Shown here in pieces: positions 1-4,781 of a stretch of 5,007 bases of DNA; position 1 is the stretch's first letter; every line of letters starts with the position of its first letter. Origin of the DNA: an uncultured Desulfovibrio sp. (GTDB lineage Bacteria; Desulfobacterota; Desulfovibrionia; Desulfovibrionales; Desulfovibrionaceae). The stretch covers positions 1 through 5,007 of the forward strand of contig URTO01000180.1 in assembly GCA_900550745.1 (NCBI GenBank), in the 5' to 3' direction. The position numbers and the translations under genes are program-made. The notes under the pieces were generated by a model. The model worked only from the letters and a program-made list of their open reading frames with translations. It did no database searches and was not told the origin of the DNA.

Positions 1-3
1 CAT
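1..3 (-). CDS. Possible start codon of a divergent gene running off the left edge
   Basis: Read on the minus strand, the first three bases are an ATG preceded by an A/G-rich stretch containing AAGGGA about 8 bases upstream, which looks like a Shine-Dalgarno site. This would place a divergently transcribed gene to the left, with 4-221 as the shared intergenic region. Only the start codon would be inside the window, so nothing can be said about the product, and the match could be chance. Confidence 0.22.
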
Positions 4-126
4 ATTTCTTTCCCTTCTTTTTTGCATGGCGCTTAACATGCTGAGGATGTTGCTGCTTTGCCGGGAACGCTCAGGAGGGGCTTTTCCGCATCCAAAGCCA
101 AAGGGTAGCGATCGGGTGCCGTCCAC

Positions 127-160
127 CGCAATGCCCGTCTTTTGGGGGGCGGGCATTGCG
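127..160. repeat. 11-bp perfect inverted repeat upstream of the rhodanese-like gene
   Basis: The arms CGCAATGCCCG (127-137) and CGGGCATTGCG (150-160) are exact reverse complements separated by 12 bases rich in T and then G. Neither strand has a T-tract after the stem, so it is not a typical intrinsic terminator. It lies about 60 bases before the rhodanese start, just upstream of the candidate promoter. It could be a regulator site, a remnant terminator or an mRNA hairpin; the sequence does not decide. Confidence 0.55.
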
Positions 161-170
161 CGGGTAATCA

Positions 171-199
171 TTGAGGAGAAGAGGCCCGCGCCATATTTT
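171..199 (+). promoter_or_regulatory. Weak sigma70-like promoter for the rhodanese-YceI gene
   Basis: TTGAGG (171-176) and TATTTT (194-199) are separated by 17 bases, each matching the consensus hexamer at four of six positions. Transcription would start near 206, leaving a leader of about 16 bases that still contains the ribosome-binding site. It is the best-placed candidate in the intergenic region but is weak. Confidence 0.3.
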
Positions 200-208
200 G
201 AAGGAAAA

Positions 209-214
209 AGAGGA
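209..214 (+). promoter_or_regulatory. Ribosome-binding site that fixes the rhodanese start
   Basis: AGAGGA lies 7 bases before the ATG at 222. The frame is open further upstream to an ATG at 171, but that start has no such site and would add 17 residues unlike the family. The 222 start is therefore preferred. Confidence 0.6.
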
Positions 215-221
215 TTGCCGC

Positions 222-563
222 ATGCAGCAGATACGTACCGTTTCCATAGGCGAGGTGCAAATGTTCCTTCAAAACCACCCGGAAGGCTTCCTTATTGATG
301 TGCTGCCCCCTGAGTTCCACGCCCGGCGGCATATCCCCGGTTCATCCGGCGTCTGCGTCTTTGAAACGGCGTTTCAGGAGAAGATGCGGGCTCTGGTGCC
401 GGATATGGACGCGCCGCTCTTGTTATACGGAGCGGGAGGCTCTTGGGACAGTGCCGTTGCCGCTGAAAAATTGCAGCGCGAAGGTTATACGGACATCAGC
501 CTGTTTGCCGGGGACTTGAGGCTTGGAGGGAAGCCGGGCTTCCTCTCGAAGGCGATGAGGTAG
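222..563 (+). CDS. Rhodanese-like domain protein, N-terminal half of a frameshifted rhodanese-YceI fusion
   Basis: As read, the product has 113 residues. Residues 4-97 form a rhodanese fold: the IDV strand at 25-27, the conserved E31 and the HIPG turn at 37-40, then LLLYG (66-70) leading to the active-site loop, helix SAVAAEKL (77-84) and GYTDISLFAG (88-97). Active rhodaneses move sulfane sulfur through a loop cysteine (CxxGxR). Here that position is Gly70 and the loop reads GAGGSWDS, so classical thiosulfate sulfurtransferase activity is unlikely and a binding or regulatory role is more plausible (inference). Cys45, just after the HIPG turn, is the only cysteine. There is no signal peptide, so it is cytoplasmic. 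The last 16 residues (98-113) are out of frame with the family: in the -1 frame the sequence continues GLEAWREAGLPLEG, the normal rhodanese ending, and then runs into the YceI domain. The gene is thus probably the 5' part of one broken gene, not a complete protein. Confidence 0.8.
   Translation: MQQIRTVSIGEVQMFLQNHPEGFLIDVLPPEFHARRHIPGSSGVCVFETAFQEKMRALVPDMDAPLLLYGAGGSWDSAVAAEKLQREGYTDISLFAGDLRLGGKPGFLSKAMR
507..515 (+). other. Frameshift site inside the rhodanese-YceI gene
   Basis: Reading gcc ggg at 507-512 and then dropping back one base (gga ctt gag gct tgg) gives AGGLEAW, the classic rhodanese C-terminal motif. The frame then stays open through the YceI domain to 1156. The run of four Gs at 510-513 would need five to keep one frame, so a single G is missing. 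No canonical X XXY YYZ slippery heptamer is visible in the zero frame, so a mutation or base-calling error fits better than programmed frameshifting. Repaired, the gene would code for 311 residues. Confidence 0.75.
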
Positions 564-571
564 ATTCCCCC

Positions 572-1156
572 GTGCAGGATGATATTCCCTTGCCGAACTT
601 CAAGGAGTATATGCTTATCCCCGAAAGGAGCTTTATCCAATGGGCGTGCCATAACAATATCCACAGCCATGACGGGACGCTTTCCGTGCGCGGCGGGGAG
701 CTCAGGTTCCCACACGGCCCGCAAGGGGAGGGGAAAGGGTTTTTGACGGTGGACATGAACGGCATCGCCTGTCGGGATTTCGCACGGGACGAGATGTTGC
801 CCGTCCTGATTGCCCATTTGAAATCCCTCGATTTTTTTGACGTCATGGCCTACCCCACGGCACACTTGGATATCCTGTCGCTGATGCCCATTACAGGGGC
901 CACCGTGACAGGGCATACACATCGGCTGCAAGGGCGGCTCAGCGTGCTGCGGACTGAACGGGCCATCGAGTGCGATGCGGAACTGCGGAACCTGCCGGAT
1001 GGGGAACTCAGCATGTTCTGCCAGTTGGTTTGGGACAGGACACTTTGGGGCGTGCGCTATGGTTCGGCGCGTTTCTACCGTTTTCTGGGGATGCACAGTG
1101 TCGATGACAACATTGGCCTTAGCGTGAGGCTGTTTTTCCGTTCCCAGAAGGGATAA
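572..1156 (+). CDS. YceI-family domain protein, C-terminal half of the frameshifted fusion
   Basis: The GTG at 572 is the first possible start in this frame near the upstream stop and gives 194 residues, but it has only a poor ribosome site (GAGG, 11 bases away). The frame is open well upstream and codes there for rhodanese C-terminal residues, so independent initiation is doubtful. YceI proteins form a lipocalin-like beta barrel that binds isoprenoid or other amphipathic molecules; most characterised members are periplasmic. Visible family marks are the opening strand Y13-MLIPERS, LKSLDFFDVMAYP at 83-95 (the family's most conserved block), LQGRLSV at 119-125, and the WDRTLWGVRYGS block at 154-165, followed by a final strand pair near 177-189. 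No signal peptide is present here or in the upstream half, so this form should be cytoplasmic. Ligand and role are unknown. It ends 16 bases before a strong bidirectional terminator and has no downstream partner on its strand. Confidence 0.82.
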   Translation: MQDDIPLPNFKEYMLIPERSFIQWACHNNIHSHDGTLSVRGGELRFPHGPQGEGKGFLTVDMNGIACRDFARDEMLPVLIAHLKSLDFFDVMAYPTAHLDILSLMPITGATVTGHTHRLQGRLSVLRTERAIECDAELRNLPDGELSMFCQLVWDRTLWGVRYGSARFYRFLGMHSVDDNIGLSVRLFFRSQKG

Positions 1157-1172
1157 ATCAACACTGACGATA

Positions 1173-1216
1173 AAAACAGGGACAGGATCGCCATGTGACG
1201 ATCCTGTCCCTGTTTT
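1173..1216. terminator. Bidirectional intrinsic terminator between convergent genes
   Basis: Two perfect 18-base arms (1173-1190 and 1199-1216) enclose the 8-base loop CCATGTGA. Each arm starts with four As or ends with four Ts, so the RNA from either strand ends in a short U run after a GC-rich stem. It serves the YceI gene from the left and the secreted-protein gene from the right. The TGA stop of the latter shares base 1216 with the stem. Confidence 0.9.
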
Positions 1217-1752
1217 CAGCGGCCCGGATGATACTGGCCGTCGTCAAAGCCGCGGCGCTTCAATTCTTCAGGACGGTACTGCCCATCATCATAGCGGGGC
1301 CGGGGATGGCGATCATATTGATGCGCTTTCCGCCGTTCCCGTTCCCACCGTTCCCTGTCGTGCTTTTTCCCCGGATGGCTGCGGTTCCGGTCGTTCCATT
1401 TGCGGTCCTTGTGATCCCTGTTGTCCCAATGCTGGCCGTTACGCCGGGCTTGCTCCCTTTCCATGCGGCGCTGCTCACGGATCATGCGCTCCTGTTCCTT
1501 GCGCATTTTCTGTTGCTGGTAACGATCCTCGGCGCGGTGCATCCTTTCGCGCTGCTCAAGCTGGCGCTGTTGCCGCATCTGTTCCCGGTGGTCGTCCCTG
1601 TCGGCTACGAGAGCCTCCAATCCAGAGGAATACGCCGGGACGGAGAAATCCATCGCGTGCGGCAGAAAAGCGCGGGGGGCGGAGGCATAGGCGTTGCTCA
1701 GAACCAAGCAGGCCAGCAGCGTCCCGGCACAAAGGCATGTAATGTGTTTCAT
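1216..1752 (-). CDS. Small secreted, highly charged coiled-coil protein of unknown function
   Basis: The product has 178 residues. Residues 1-23 form a signal peptide (hydrophobic core roughly 7-18, likely cleavage after AYA at 21-23). The LLAC at 12-15 loosely resembles a lipobox but sits too early. After a short linker, residues about 49-107 are almost only Arg, Glu, Gln and Met, with the look of a long amphipathic helix or coiled coil. The tail (108-178) is rich in Arg, Asp, His, Trp and Tyr, with seven histidines and a repeated DDGQY motif (155-159 and 170-174, both followed by Arg or His and then Pro). I do not recognise the family. A periplasmic scaffold, metal-binding or cell-wall-associated role is possible but unsupported. 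The start is backed by GAGGAA 6-12 bases upstream. It is a single gene with its own promoter and terminator. A long hydrophobic antisense frame over it is a by-product of the Arg/Glu-rich codons. Confidence 0.82.
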   Translation of the reverse strand: MKHITCLCAGTLLACLVLSNAYASAPRAFLPHAMDFSVPAYSSGLEALVADRDDHREQMRQQRQLEQRERMHRAEDRYQQQKMRKEQERMIREQRRMEREQARRNGQHWDNRDHKDRKWNDRNRSHPGKKHDRERWERERRKAHQYDRHPRPRYDDGQYRPEELKRRGFDDGQYHPGR

Positions 1753-1758
1753 GGGCTT

Positions 1759-1764
1759 TTCCTC
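1759..1764 (-). promoter_or_regulatory. Ribosome-binding site of the secreted coiled-coil protein gene
   Basis: On the minus strand GAGGAA precedes the ATG at 1752 by 6 bases (AAGCCC). The spacing is good and supports this start, directly ahead of a well-formed signal peptide. Confidence 0.6.
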
Positions 1765-1847
1765 AAATCTCTCGTCAGTGCTGTTTGAAAGGCCGCCCTT
1801 CCGGGGGACGCCATACGCAACAGAGGCGTGGGGGCCCCGCAGGGTAG

Positions 1848-1857
1848 GATACGTATC
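1848..1857. promoter_or_regulatory. Palindrome at the predicted transcription start of the secreted-protein gene
   Basis: GATACGTATC is a perfect 10-bp palindrome covering the expected start point just downstream of the -10 box (1859-1864). That is a typical repressor position. The regulator is unknown and a palindrome this short can arise by chance. Confidence 0.35.
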
Positions 1858-1858
1858 T

Positions 1859-1886
1859 TCTATACACCACTTTCCCGGCGTTGCAA
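1859..1886 (-). promoter_or_regulatory. Sigma70-type promoter of the secreted coiled-coil protein gene
   Basis: On the minus strand TTGCAA (1886-1881), 16 bases, then TATAGA (1864-1859) form a good promoter, with four and five matches to consensus. The start would be near 1852, giving a leader of about 100 bases before the ATG at 1752. This is the best promoter in the intergenic stretch 1753-2040. Confidence 0.55.
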
Positions 1887-1900
1887 GCGTACGGAAAGTT

Positions 1901-1914
1901 TTTGTGAATACAAA
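1901..1914. promoter_or_regulatory. Inverted repeat TTTGT-N4-ACAAA upstream of the -35 box
   Basis: Five-base perfect arms with a 4-base spacer (GAAT) lie about 15 bases upstream of the -35 hexamer of the secreted-protein promoter, in a locally AT-rich patch. The position suits an activator of the Crp/Fnr type, but the match to any known site is only partial (a TGTGA half is present without its partner). Confidence 0.3.
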
Positions 1915-1927
1915 TGATTAACTGAAC

Positions 1928-1952
1928 GGGGAGGGAGAGCGGGAGGAGGGGG
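1928..1952 (+). other. Potential G-quadruplex tract
   Basis: The plus strand has four G-runs of three to five separated by loops of 1, 5 and 4 bases, the classic G3+N1-7 pattern, inside a longer purine-rich stretch (about 1925-1980). It lies between the terminator of the transporter operon and the promoter of the secreted-protein gene. On this layout the plus strand is the template for both, so readthrough polymerase would meet it. The function is only conjectural. Confidence 0.4.
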
Positions 1953-1981
1953 AGGCCGCGGCAAGGCGGGAGGAAGCGCAA

Positions 1982-2028
1982 GGCTGACAGGAAAGAACGG
2001 AAACGGCTTCCGGCCTTTTCTGCCAGCC
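1982..2028 (-). terminator. Terminator hairpin of the transporter operon
   Basis: The stretch folds symmetrically on itself: GGCTG/CAGCC at the base, then seven more pairs including one G-T, a small internal mismatch, and an inner CGGAA/TTCCG stem with a 5-base loop. It starts 12 bases after the stop of the second binding-protein gene. The run after the stem on the minus strand is only weakly T-rich, so efficiency is uncertain. Confidence 0.55.
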
Positions 2029-2040
2029 CTTGTTCCTCTG

Positions 2041-3120
2041 CTACTTATAGGAAGGAAGAGGCGTCTTGATGAGTTTCAGGAACTTGTCGGTGACATAAGA
2101 GCTGTTTTCAACCTTCTTCAGCTCATCCTGCGAAATCCTGCCGATGGCCGCAAAGAACTGGGCCAAATCGCCCTGCCAGCTCTGGGCTTGGCTGGGGCCT
2201 TCGGAGGCGTCGAACATCTGGAGCTGTTCTTCCAGGTTGAACACCGGATGGTTCTTAAGATCCATCTCAGCGAGATCCTTGCTGTAGTCGGTACCGGCCC
2301 AGTCAACGTAGAAGCGCAGGTATTCCGGCAGCAGCTTGTCCATCGGCTCATTCTTCATCATGTCGATGGCGCGCATGTAGATGCTCAGGAACTTCGCGGT
2401 GGCTTCGGGGTTCTTGTCGGCGAACTCGCGGTCGGCAACGATGACGATGGGAAGGCCGCGGTAGCAGTCATGCGGCGTGCTGGCCACTTTCCAGCCGCGT
2501 TTTTCGCCCACGTAGGTGAGGGGCGCCCACAGGGTCACGATGTCGCCGATGCCGTATTCAAACGCGGCGAGCGCGGACGCCTGATCCATATTCTTGATGG
2601 TCACGTCCTTTTCGGTCAGGCCGAGGGCCTTGAGCCACGAGCTCAGGGCAAAGTGGGCCGAGGAAACGGTCGTGCAGAGGACGGTTTTGCCCTTCACGCT
2701 TTCGGGGGTGCCGTACACGTTCGGGTAGCTCTTGTTATAGCCCTTGGTCTTCATGATCGGGCTGTCGGGGCGAACCATGACGGCGTTGACCATCGCCTCG
2801 TCGTTGCAGTTGGCAATGACGTAGGTGTCATGGCGCAGGGCACCCATAAGGGCGGGAATCGCTCCCATGCCGCCGAAGACCCATGTCTTGGCGGGCAGGG
2901 TGCTGAGGGCGTCCATGCCGGAGCTGAAGTAGAGCAGTTCGACATCAAGGCCCACTTCCTTGTCCCATCCCTTCTGCTTGGCATACCAGATGGGGAAGGT
3001 CTCCTGAGCGCCCATCCATGCGGTGGGGATTTTCTGGAGCTCGGCGGCGCCTGCCGTGCCCATATAGGCCACGCAGAGGACGGCAGCGCAGAGGCCGCGA
3101 AACCATTTTTTGACGTTCAT
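2041..3120 (-). CDS. Periplasmic substrate-binding protein, NitT/TauT (SsuA/THI5-like) ABC transporter, copy 2
   Basis: The product has 359 residues. It begins with a Sec signal peptide (KKWFR, then a hydrophobic core about 9-22, cleavage near AGA at 23-25). The mature part is a type II periplasmic binding protein: PTAWM at 32-36, the WYAKQKGWDKEVGLDVE block where family members say that the protein is reading a ligand-facing N-lobe, YFSSGMDAL, and TTVSSAH in the second lobe. The protein captures a small anion or sulfonate-like solute and hands it to the membrane permease; the actual ligand is not known. It aligns end to end without gaps with the neighbouring 359-residue protein at 3221-4300, roughly 60 percent identical by eye, and both end in PSYK. 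Differences include added mature cysteines (in NCNDE, VLCTT and HDCYR) and changed loop residues, so the ligand may differ. AGGAG lies 9 bases before the ATG. It is the last gene of the operon, 100 bases after its paralogue and separated from it by a stable hairpin. Confidence 0.9.
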   Translation of the reverse strand: MNVKKWFRGLCAAVLCVAYMGTAGAAELQKIPTAWMGAQETFPIWYAKQKGWDKEVGLDVELLYFSSGMDALSTLPAKTWVFGGMGAIPALMGALRHDTYVIANCNDEAMVNAVMVRPDSPIMKTKGYNKSYPNVYGTPESVKGKTVLCTTVSSAHFALSSWLKALGLTEKDVTIKNMDQASALAAFEYGIGDIVTLWAPLTYVGEKRGWKVASTPHDCYRGLPIVIVADREFADKNPEATAKFLSIYMRAIDMMKNEPMDKLLPEYLRFYVDWAGTDYSKDLAEMDLKNHPVFNLEEQLQMFDASEGPSQAQSWQGDLAQFFAAIGRISQDELKKVENSSYVTDKFLKLIKTPLPSYK

Positions 3121-3129
3121 ATGAATGTT

Positions 3130-3134
3130 CTCCT
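3130..3134 (-). promoter_or_regulatory. Ribosome-binding site of binding-protein copy 2
   Basis: AGGAG on the minus strand precedes the ATG at 3120 by 9 bases. It is good but longer-spaced and shorter than the site of copy 1, which fits a lower translation rate. Confidence 0.6.
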
Positions 3135-3158
3135 GTACGTTGGGAAGTAGGGGCAGAA

Positions 3159-3194
3159 GCGGGGTAGAAAGCTCTGGAGAGTCTTCTACCCCGC
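3159..3194 (-). promoter_or_regulatory. Intercistronic hairpin between the two binding-protein genes
   Basis: Perfect 11-base arms (3159-3169 and 3184-3194) are extended by one mismatch and a further four pairs (one of them G-T), closing on the tetraloop TGGA. On the minus strand no U-run follows, so it is more likely an mRNA-stabilising or partly terminating element than a full terminator. It starts 26 bases after the stop of copy 1 and would protect that message from 3' exonucleases and limit readthrough into copy 2. This kind of element is known to set unequal levels within transporter operons. Confidence 0.65.
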
Positions 3195-3220
3195 AATGTT
3201 AATCTACACCTTGCTCAAGC

Positions 3221-4300
3221 TTACTTGTAGCTGGGGATGGGGGTCTTGACCAGCTTCAGGTACTTGTCGGTGGCGTAGGAACCGCTTTCGACCTTCTTGA
3301 GTTCGTCCTTGTTGATGCTGCCTACGCTGGCGAAGAACTTCGCGATGTCGCTCTGCCACTTCTGGGCGGTGCTCATGCCCTTGGAGGCGTCAAACATGGC
3401 GAGCTGTTCTTCCAGGTTGTAGACGGGGTGCGTCTTGAGGTCGGTCAGAGCCAGTTCGGGGGAATAGTTCTTGCCGGCCCATTCGAGGAAGAAGCGCTGG
3501 TAGTCGGGCACGAGGGATTCCAGGGGTTCCTTCTGCAGCATGTTGACGGCGCGCAGGTAGATGCCGAGGAATTTCGCGACGACTTCAGGGTTCTTTTCGG
3601 CATAGGCGGTGTCGGCGATCAGGACGATCGGGTTACCGACCTTGCACATATGCAGGTCGCCGGCGATCTTCCAGCCCTTTTCCTGACCGGCGTACATGTG
3701 GGGGGCCCACAGAGCCACGCCGTCGCCGATGCCGTTGTCAAAAGCGGCCAGGGCCTGAGCCTGATCCATGTTCTTAATGGTGACGTCCTTGTCCGTCAGG
3801 CCCAGAACCTTGAGCCAAGAGCTCAGGCCATAGTGGGCGGAAGAAACGGTCGTGGTCAGGAAGGTCTTGCCCTTTACGGTGTCGGGGCTGCCGAGCACGT
3901 CAGGGAAGTCCTTGTTGTAGCCCTTTACTTTGGCGATTGCGCTGTCGGGACGGACGAGCACGGAGTTGGTCATGGATTCGTCGTTGCCGTTAGCGATGAT
4001 GGAAGTGCCGTAACGCAGGTTACCCATCATGGCCGGAACACCGCCCATGCCAGCGAAAACCCAGGAACCGGACGGGAGGGCGTTCAGAATATCCATGCCG
4101 GAACCGAAGTACTGGATGTCGATGTCGAGACCAGCTTCTTTATCCCAGCCCTTTTCTTTCGCGTACCAGATCAGGAAGGTTTCGTGTTCGTCCATCCAAG
4201 CGGTGGGTACTTTGGTGAGCTTTTCAGCGAAAGCCATGCCAGCGAGCGAAACGCAAAATGCGGCAGCGAGAAAAGCACTGATGAGTTTCTTGAAACGCAT
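3221..4300 (-). CDS. Periplasmic substrate-binding protein, NitT/TauT (SsuA/THI5-like) ABC transporter, copy 1
   Basis: The product has 359 residues. The frame is open to an ATG at 4360, but that codon is part of the -10 box, and a perfect GGAGGA lies 6 bases before the ATG at 4300, which is followed directly by a signal peptide (RFKK, core about 6-22, cleavage after AFA at 23-25). The mature protein has PTAWM (32-36), a WYAKEKGWDKEAGLDI block, YFGSGMDIL, IANGNDES, TTVSSAH and a second lobe with FNL/YNLEEQL and MFDAS near the end. As in the family, it would bind a small solute in the periplasm and deliver it to an ABC permease. The substrate (sulfonate, taurine, nitrate or other) cannot be read off the sequence. 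It is the upstream member of the tandem pair, follows a small membrane protein and an ABC ATPase, and has its own promoter and the strongest ribosome site in the window, as expected for a binding protein needed in excess. Confidence 0.92.
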   Translation of the reverse strand: MRFKKLISAFLAAAFCVSLAGMAFAEKLTKVPTAWMDEHETFLIWYAKEKGWDKEAGLDIDIQYFGSGMDILNALPSGSWVFAGMGGVPAMMGNLRYGTSIIANGNDESMTNSVLVRPDSAIAKVKGYNKDFPDVLGSPDTVKGKTFLTTTVSSAHYGLSSWLKVLGLTDKDVTIKNMDQAQALAAFDNGIGDGVALWAPHMYAGQEKGWKIAGDLHMCKVGNPIVLIADTAYAEKNPEVVAKFLGIYLRAVNMLQKEPLESLVPDYQRFFLEWAGKNYSPELALTDLKTHPVYNLEEQLAMFDASKGMSTAQKWQSDIAKFFASVGSINKDELKKVESGSYATDKYLKLVKTPIPSYK

Positions 4301-4306
4301 ACCTGT

Positions 4307-4312
4307 TCCTCC
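4307..4312 (-). promoter_or_regulatory. Strong ribosome-binding site that fixes the start of copy 1
   Basis: GGAGGA on the minus strand stands 6 bases before the ATG at 4300. It is a near-perfect anti-Shine-Dalgarno match and excludes the longer start at 4360. Confidence 0.8.
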
Positions 4313-4351
4313 AAGTTGAAATGTACTGAGGAAAATCCCTCTACCCTTATC

Positions 4352-4357
4352 ATTATA
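4352..4357 (-). promoter_or_regulatory. Consensus -10 box of an internal promoter for the binding-protein genes
   Basis: TATAAT is present on the minus strand, giving a start near 4345 and a leader of about 45 bases. No good -35 hexamer is found 16-18 bases upstream (ATCATC region), which suggests dependence on an activator or a different sigma contact. The internal promoter would let the binding proteins be made apart from the ATPase and membrane protein genes. Confidence 0.45.
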
Positions 4358-4372
4358 CATGTCGGGGCATGC

Positions 4373-4383
4373 ACGATGATCGT
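4373..4383. promoter_or_regulatory. Small inverted repeat at the -35 position of the internal promoter
   Basis: ACGAT-G-ATCGT has perfect 5-base arms around one central base. It is centred about 33 bases before the predicted start, exactly where the poor -35 hexamer is. It could be an operator or activator site for substrate-responsive control; the regulator is not in the window. Confidence 0.3.
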
Positions 4384-4388
4384 ATTTT

Positions 4389-4407
4389 GGACGTCAGCGG
4401 GACGTCC
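4389..4407. repeat. Six-base inverted repeat over the stop of the membrane-protein gene
   Basis: GGACGT and ACGTCC flank CAGCGGG and include the last codons and stop of the 4394-4780 gene. No T-run follows on the minus strand, so it is not a convincing terminator, but it could slow transcription before the internal promoter. Confidence 0.3.
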
Positions 4408-4780
4408 CTGCGGCGGTCTTTTCAGCATCTTCAACCGTCGCCTTGCGGACTGCCTGAACATGCCGGGTGCGGATGCGGAAAGCGCAGAACTGCAGCCCAC
4501 AGCCGATTCCCGCCAACCCTATCGCGAGCGCCGTTCCCAGATGGAAATACAATGCGGCCGCGGCGAGGATGCACAATGCGAAGCTGGCGAGCCTGAGATA
4601 CAGGAGCTTTCTGTATATCTCCCCGGTGTGTTCCCAAGGGGCATCGTCATACTGGCGCTGCGCATCGTTTTGTTCCTGCGGGGCCTTGCCCGAACAGCGT
4701 CGGACAAAGCCCTGCACCGACCACCAGACCAGACCTGCGCACAGGGTGCCGATGATGAGGCTGACGGTGGTCGTTTCCAT
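4394..4780 (-). CDS. Small membrane protein of unknown function in an ABC transporter operon
   Basis: The product has 128 residues with three hydrophobic segments: about 6-26, about 60-79 and 83-101. A charged loop (27-58) lies between the first and second, and a basic tail after 102 starts with RIRTRH. The pattern suits an inner-membrane protein; I do not recognise the family, and it is too small and too unlike in pattern to be the transporter's permease. It starts one base after the stop of the ATPase gene (TAA, T, ATG) with little ribosome-site signal, so it is probably translated by coupling. Third codon positions are GC-rich as in the neighbours, which supports real coding. Sitting between the ATPase and the two binding proteins, it may be an accessory of that transporter (inference). 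Confidence 0.7.
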   Translation of the reverse strand: METTTVSLIIGTLCAGLVWWSVQGFVRRCSGKAPQEQNDAQRQYDDAPWEHTGEIYRKLLYLRLASFALCILAAAALYFHLGTALAIGLAGIGCGLQFCAFRIRTRHVQAVRKATVEDAEKTAAGTSR

Positions 4781-4781
4781 A

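Noticed and set aside
26..298. Plus-strand frame of 90 codons upstream of and overlapping the rhodanese start
   Set aside because: No ribosome site, no recognisable protein features, and it overlaps the better supported gene at 222.
501..520. Programmed -1 ribosomal frameshifting at the rhodanese-YceI break
   Set aside because: No X XXY YYZ slippery heptamer in the correct phase and no obvious stimulating hairpin right after it. A simple indel explains the break better, though homologues should be checked.
485..1096. Minus-strand frame of 203 codons over the YceI region
   Set aside because: Antisense to a clear YceI domain; no family resemblance and no start signal.
1707..1730. Lipobox in the secreted protein's signal peptide (LLAC)
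   Set aside because: The cysteine is at residue 15 with a leader too short for typical lipoprotein export and Leu at the -2 position; a signal peptidase I site after AYA is more convincing.
1195..1788. Hydrophobic plus-strand frame that looks like a membrane protein
   Set aside because: It is the complement of the Arg/Glu/Gln-rich secreted-protein gene, whose codons read backwards as Ala, Leu, Pro and Val. It has no ribosome site and starts inside the terminator stem.
1775..1981. Minus-strand frame of 68 codons in the intergenic region
   Set aside because: It contains the promoter elements and the C-rich complement of the G-run tract, and its product is low-complexity with no start signal.
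2188..3150. Open frame of 320 codons on the plus strand
   Set aside because: Mirror image of binding-protein copy 2; it resembles the antisense product of copy 1 only because the two sense genes are paralogues.
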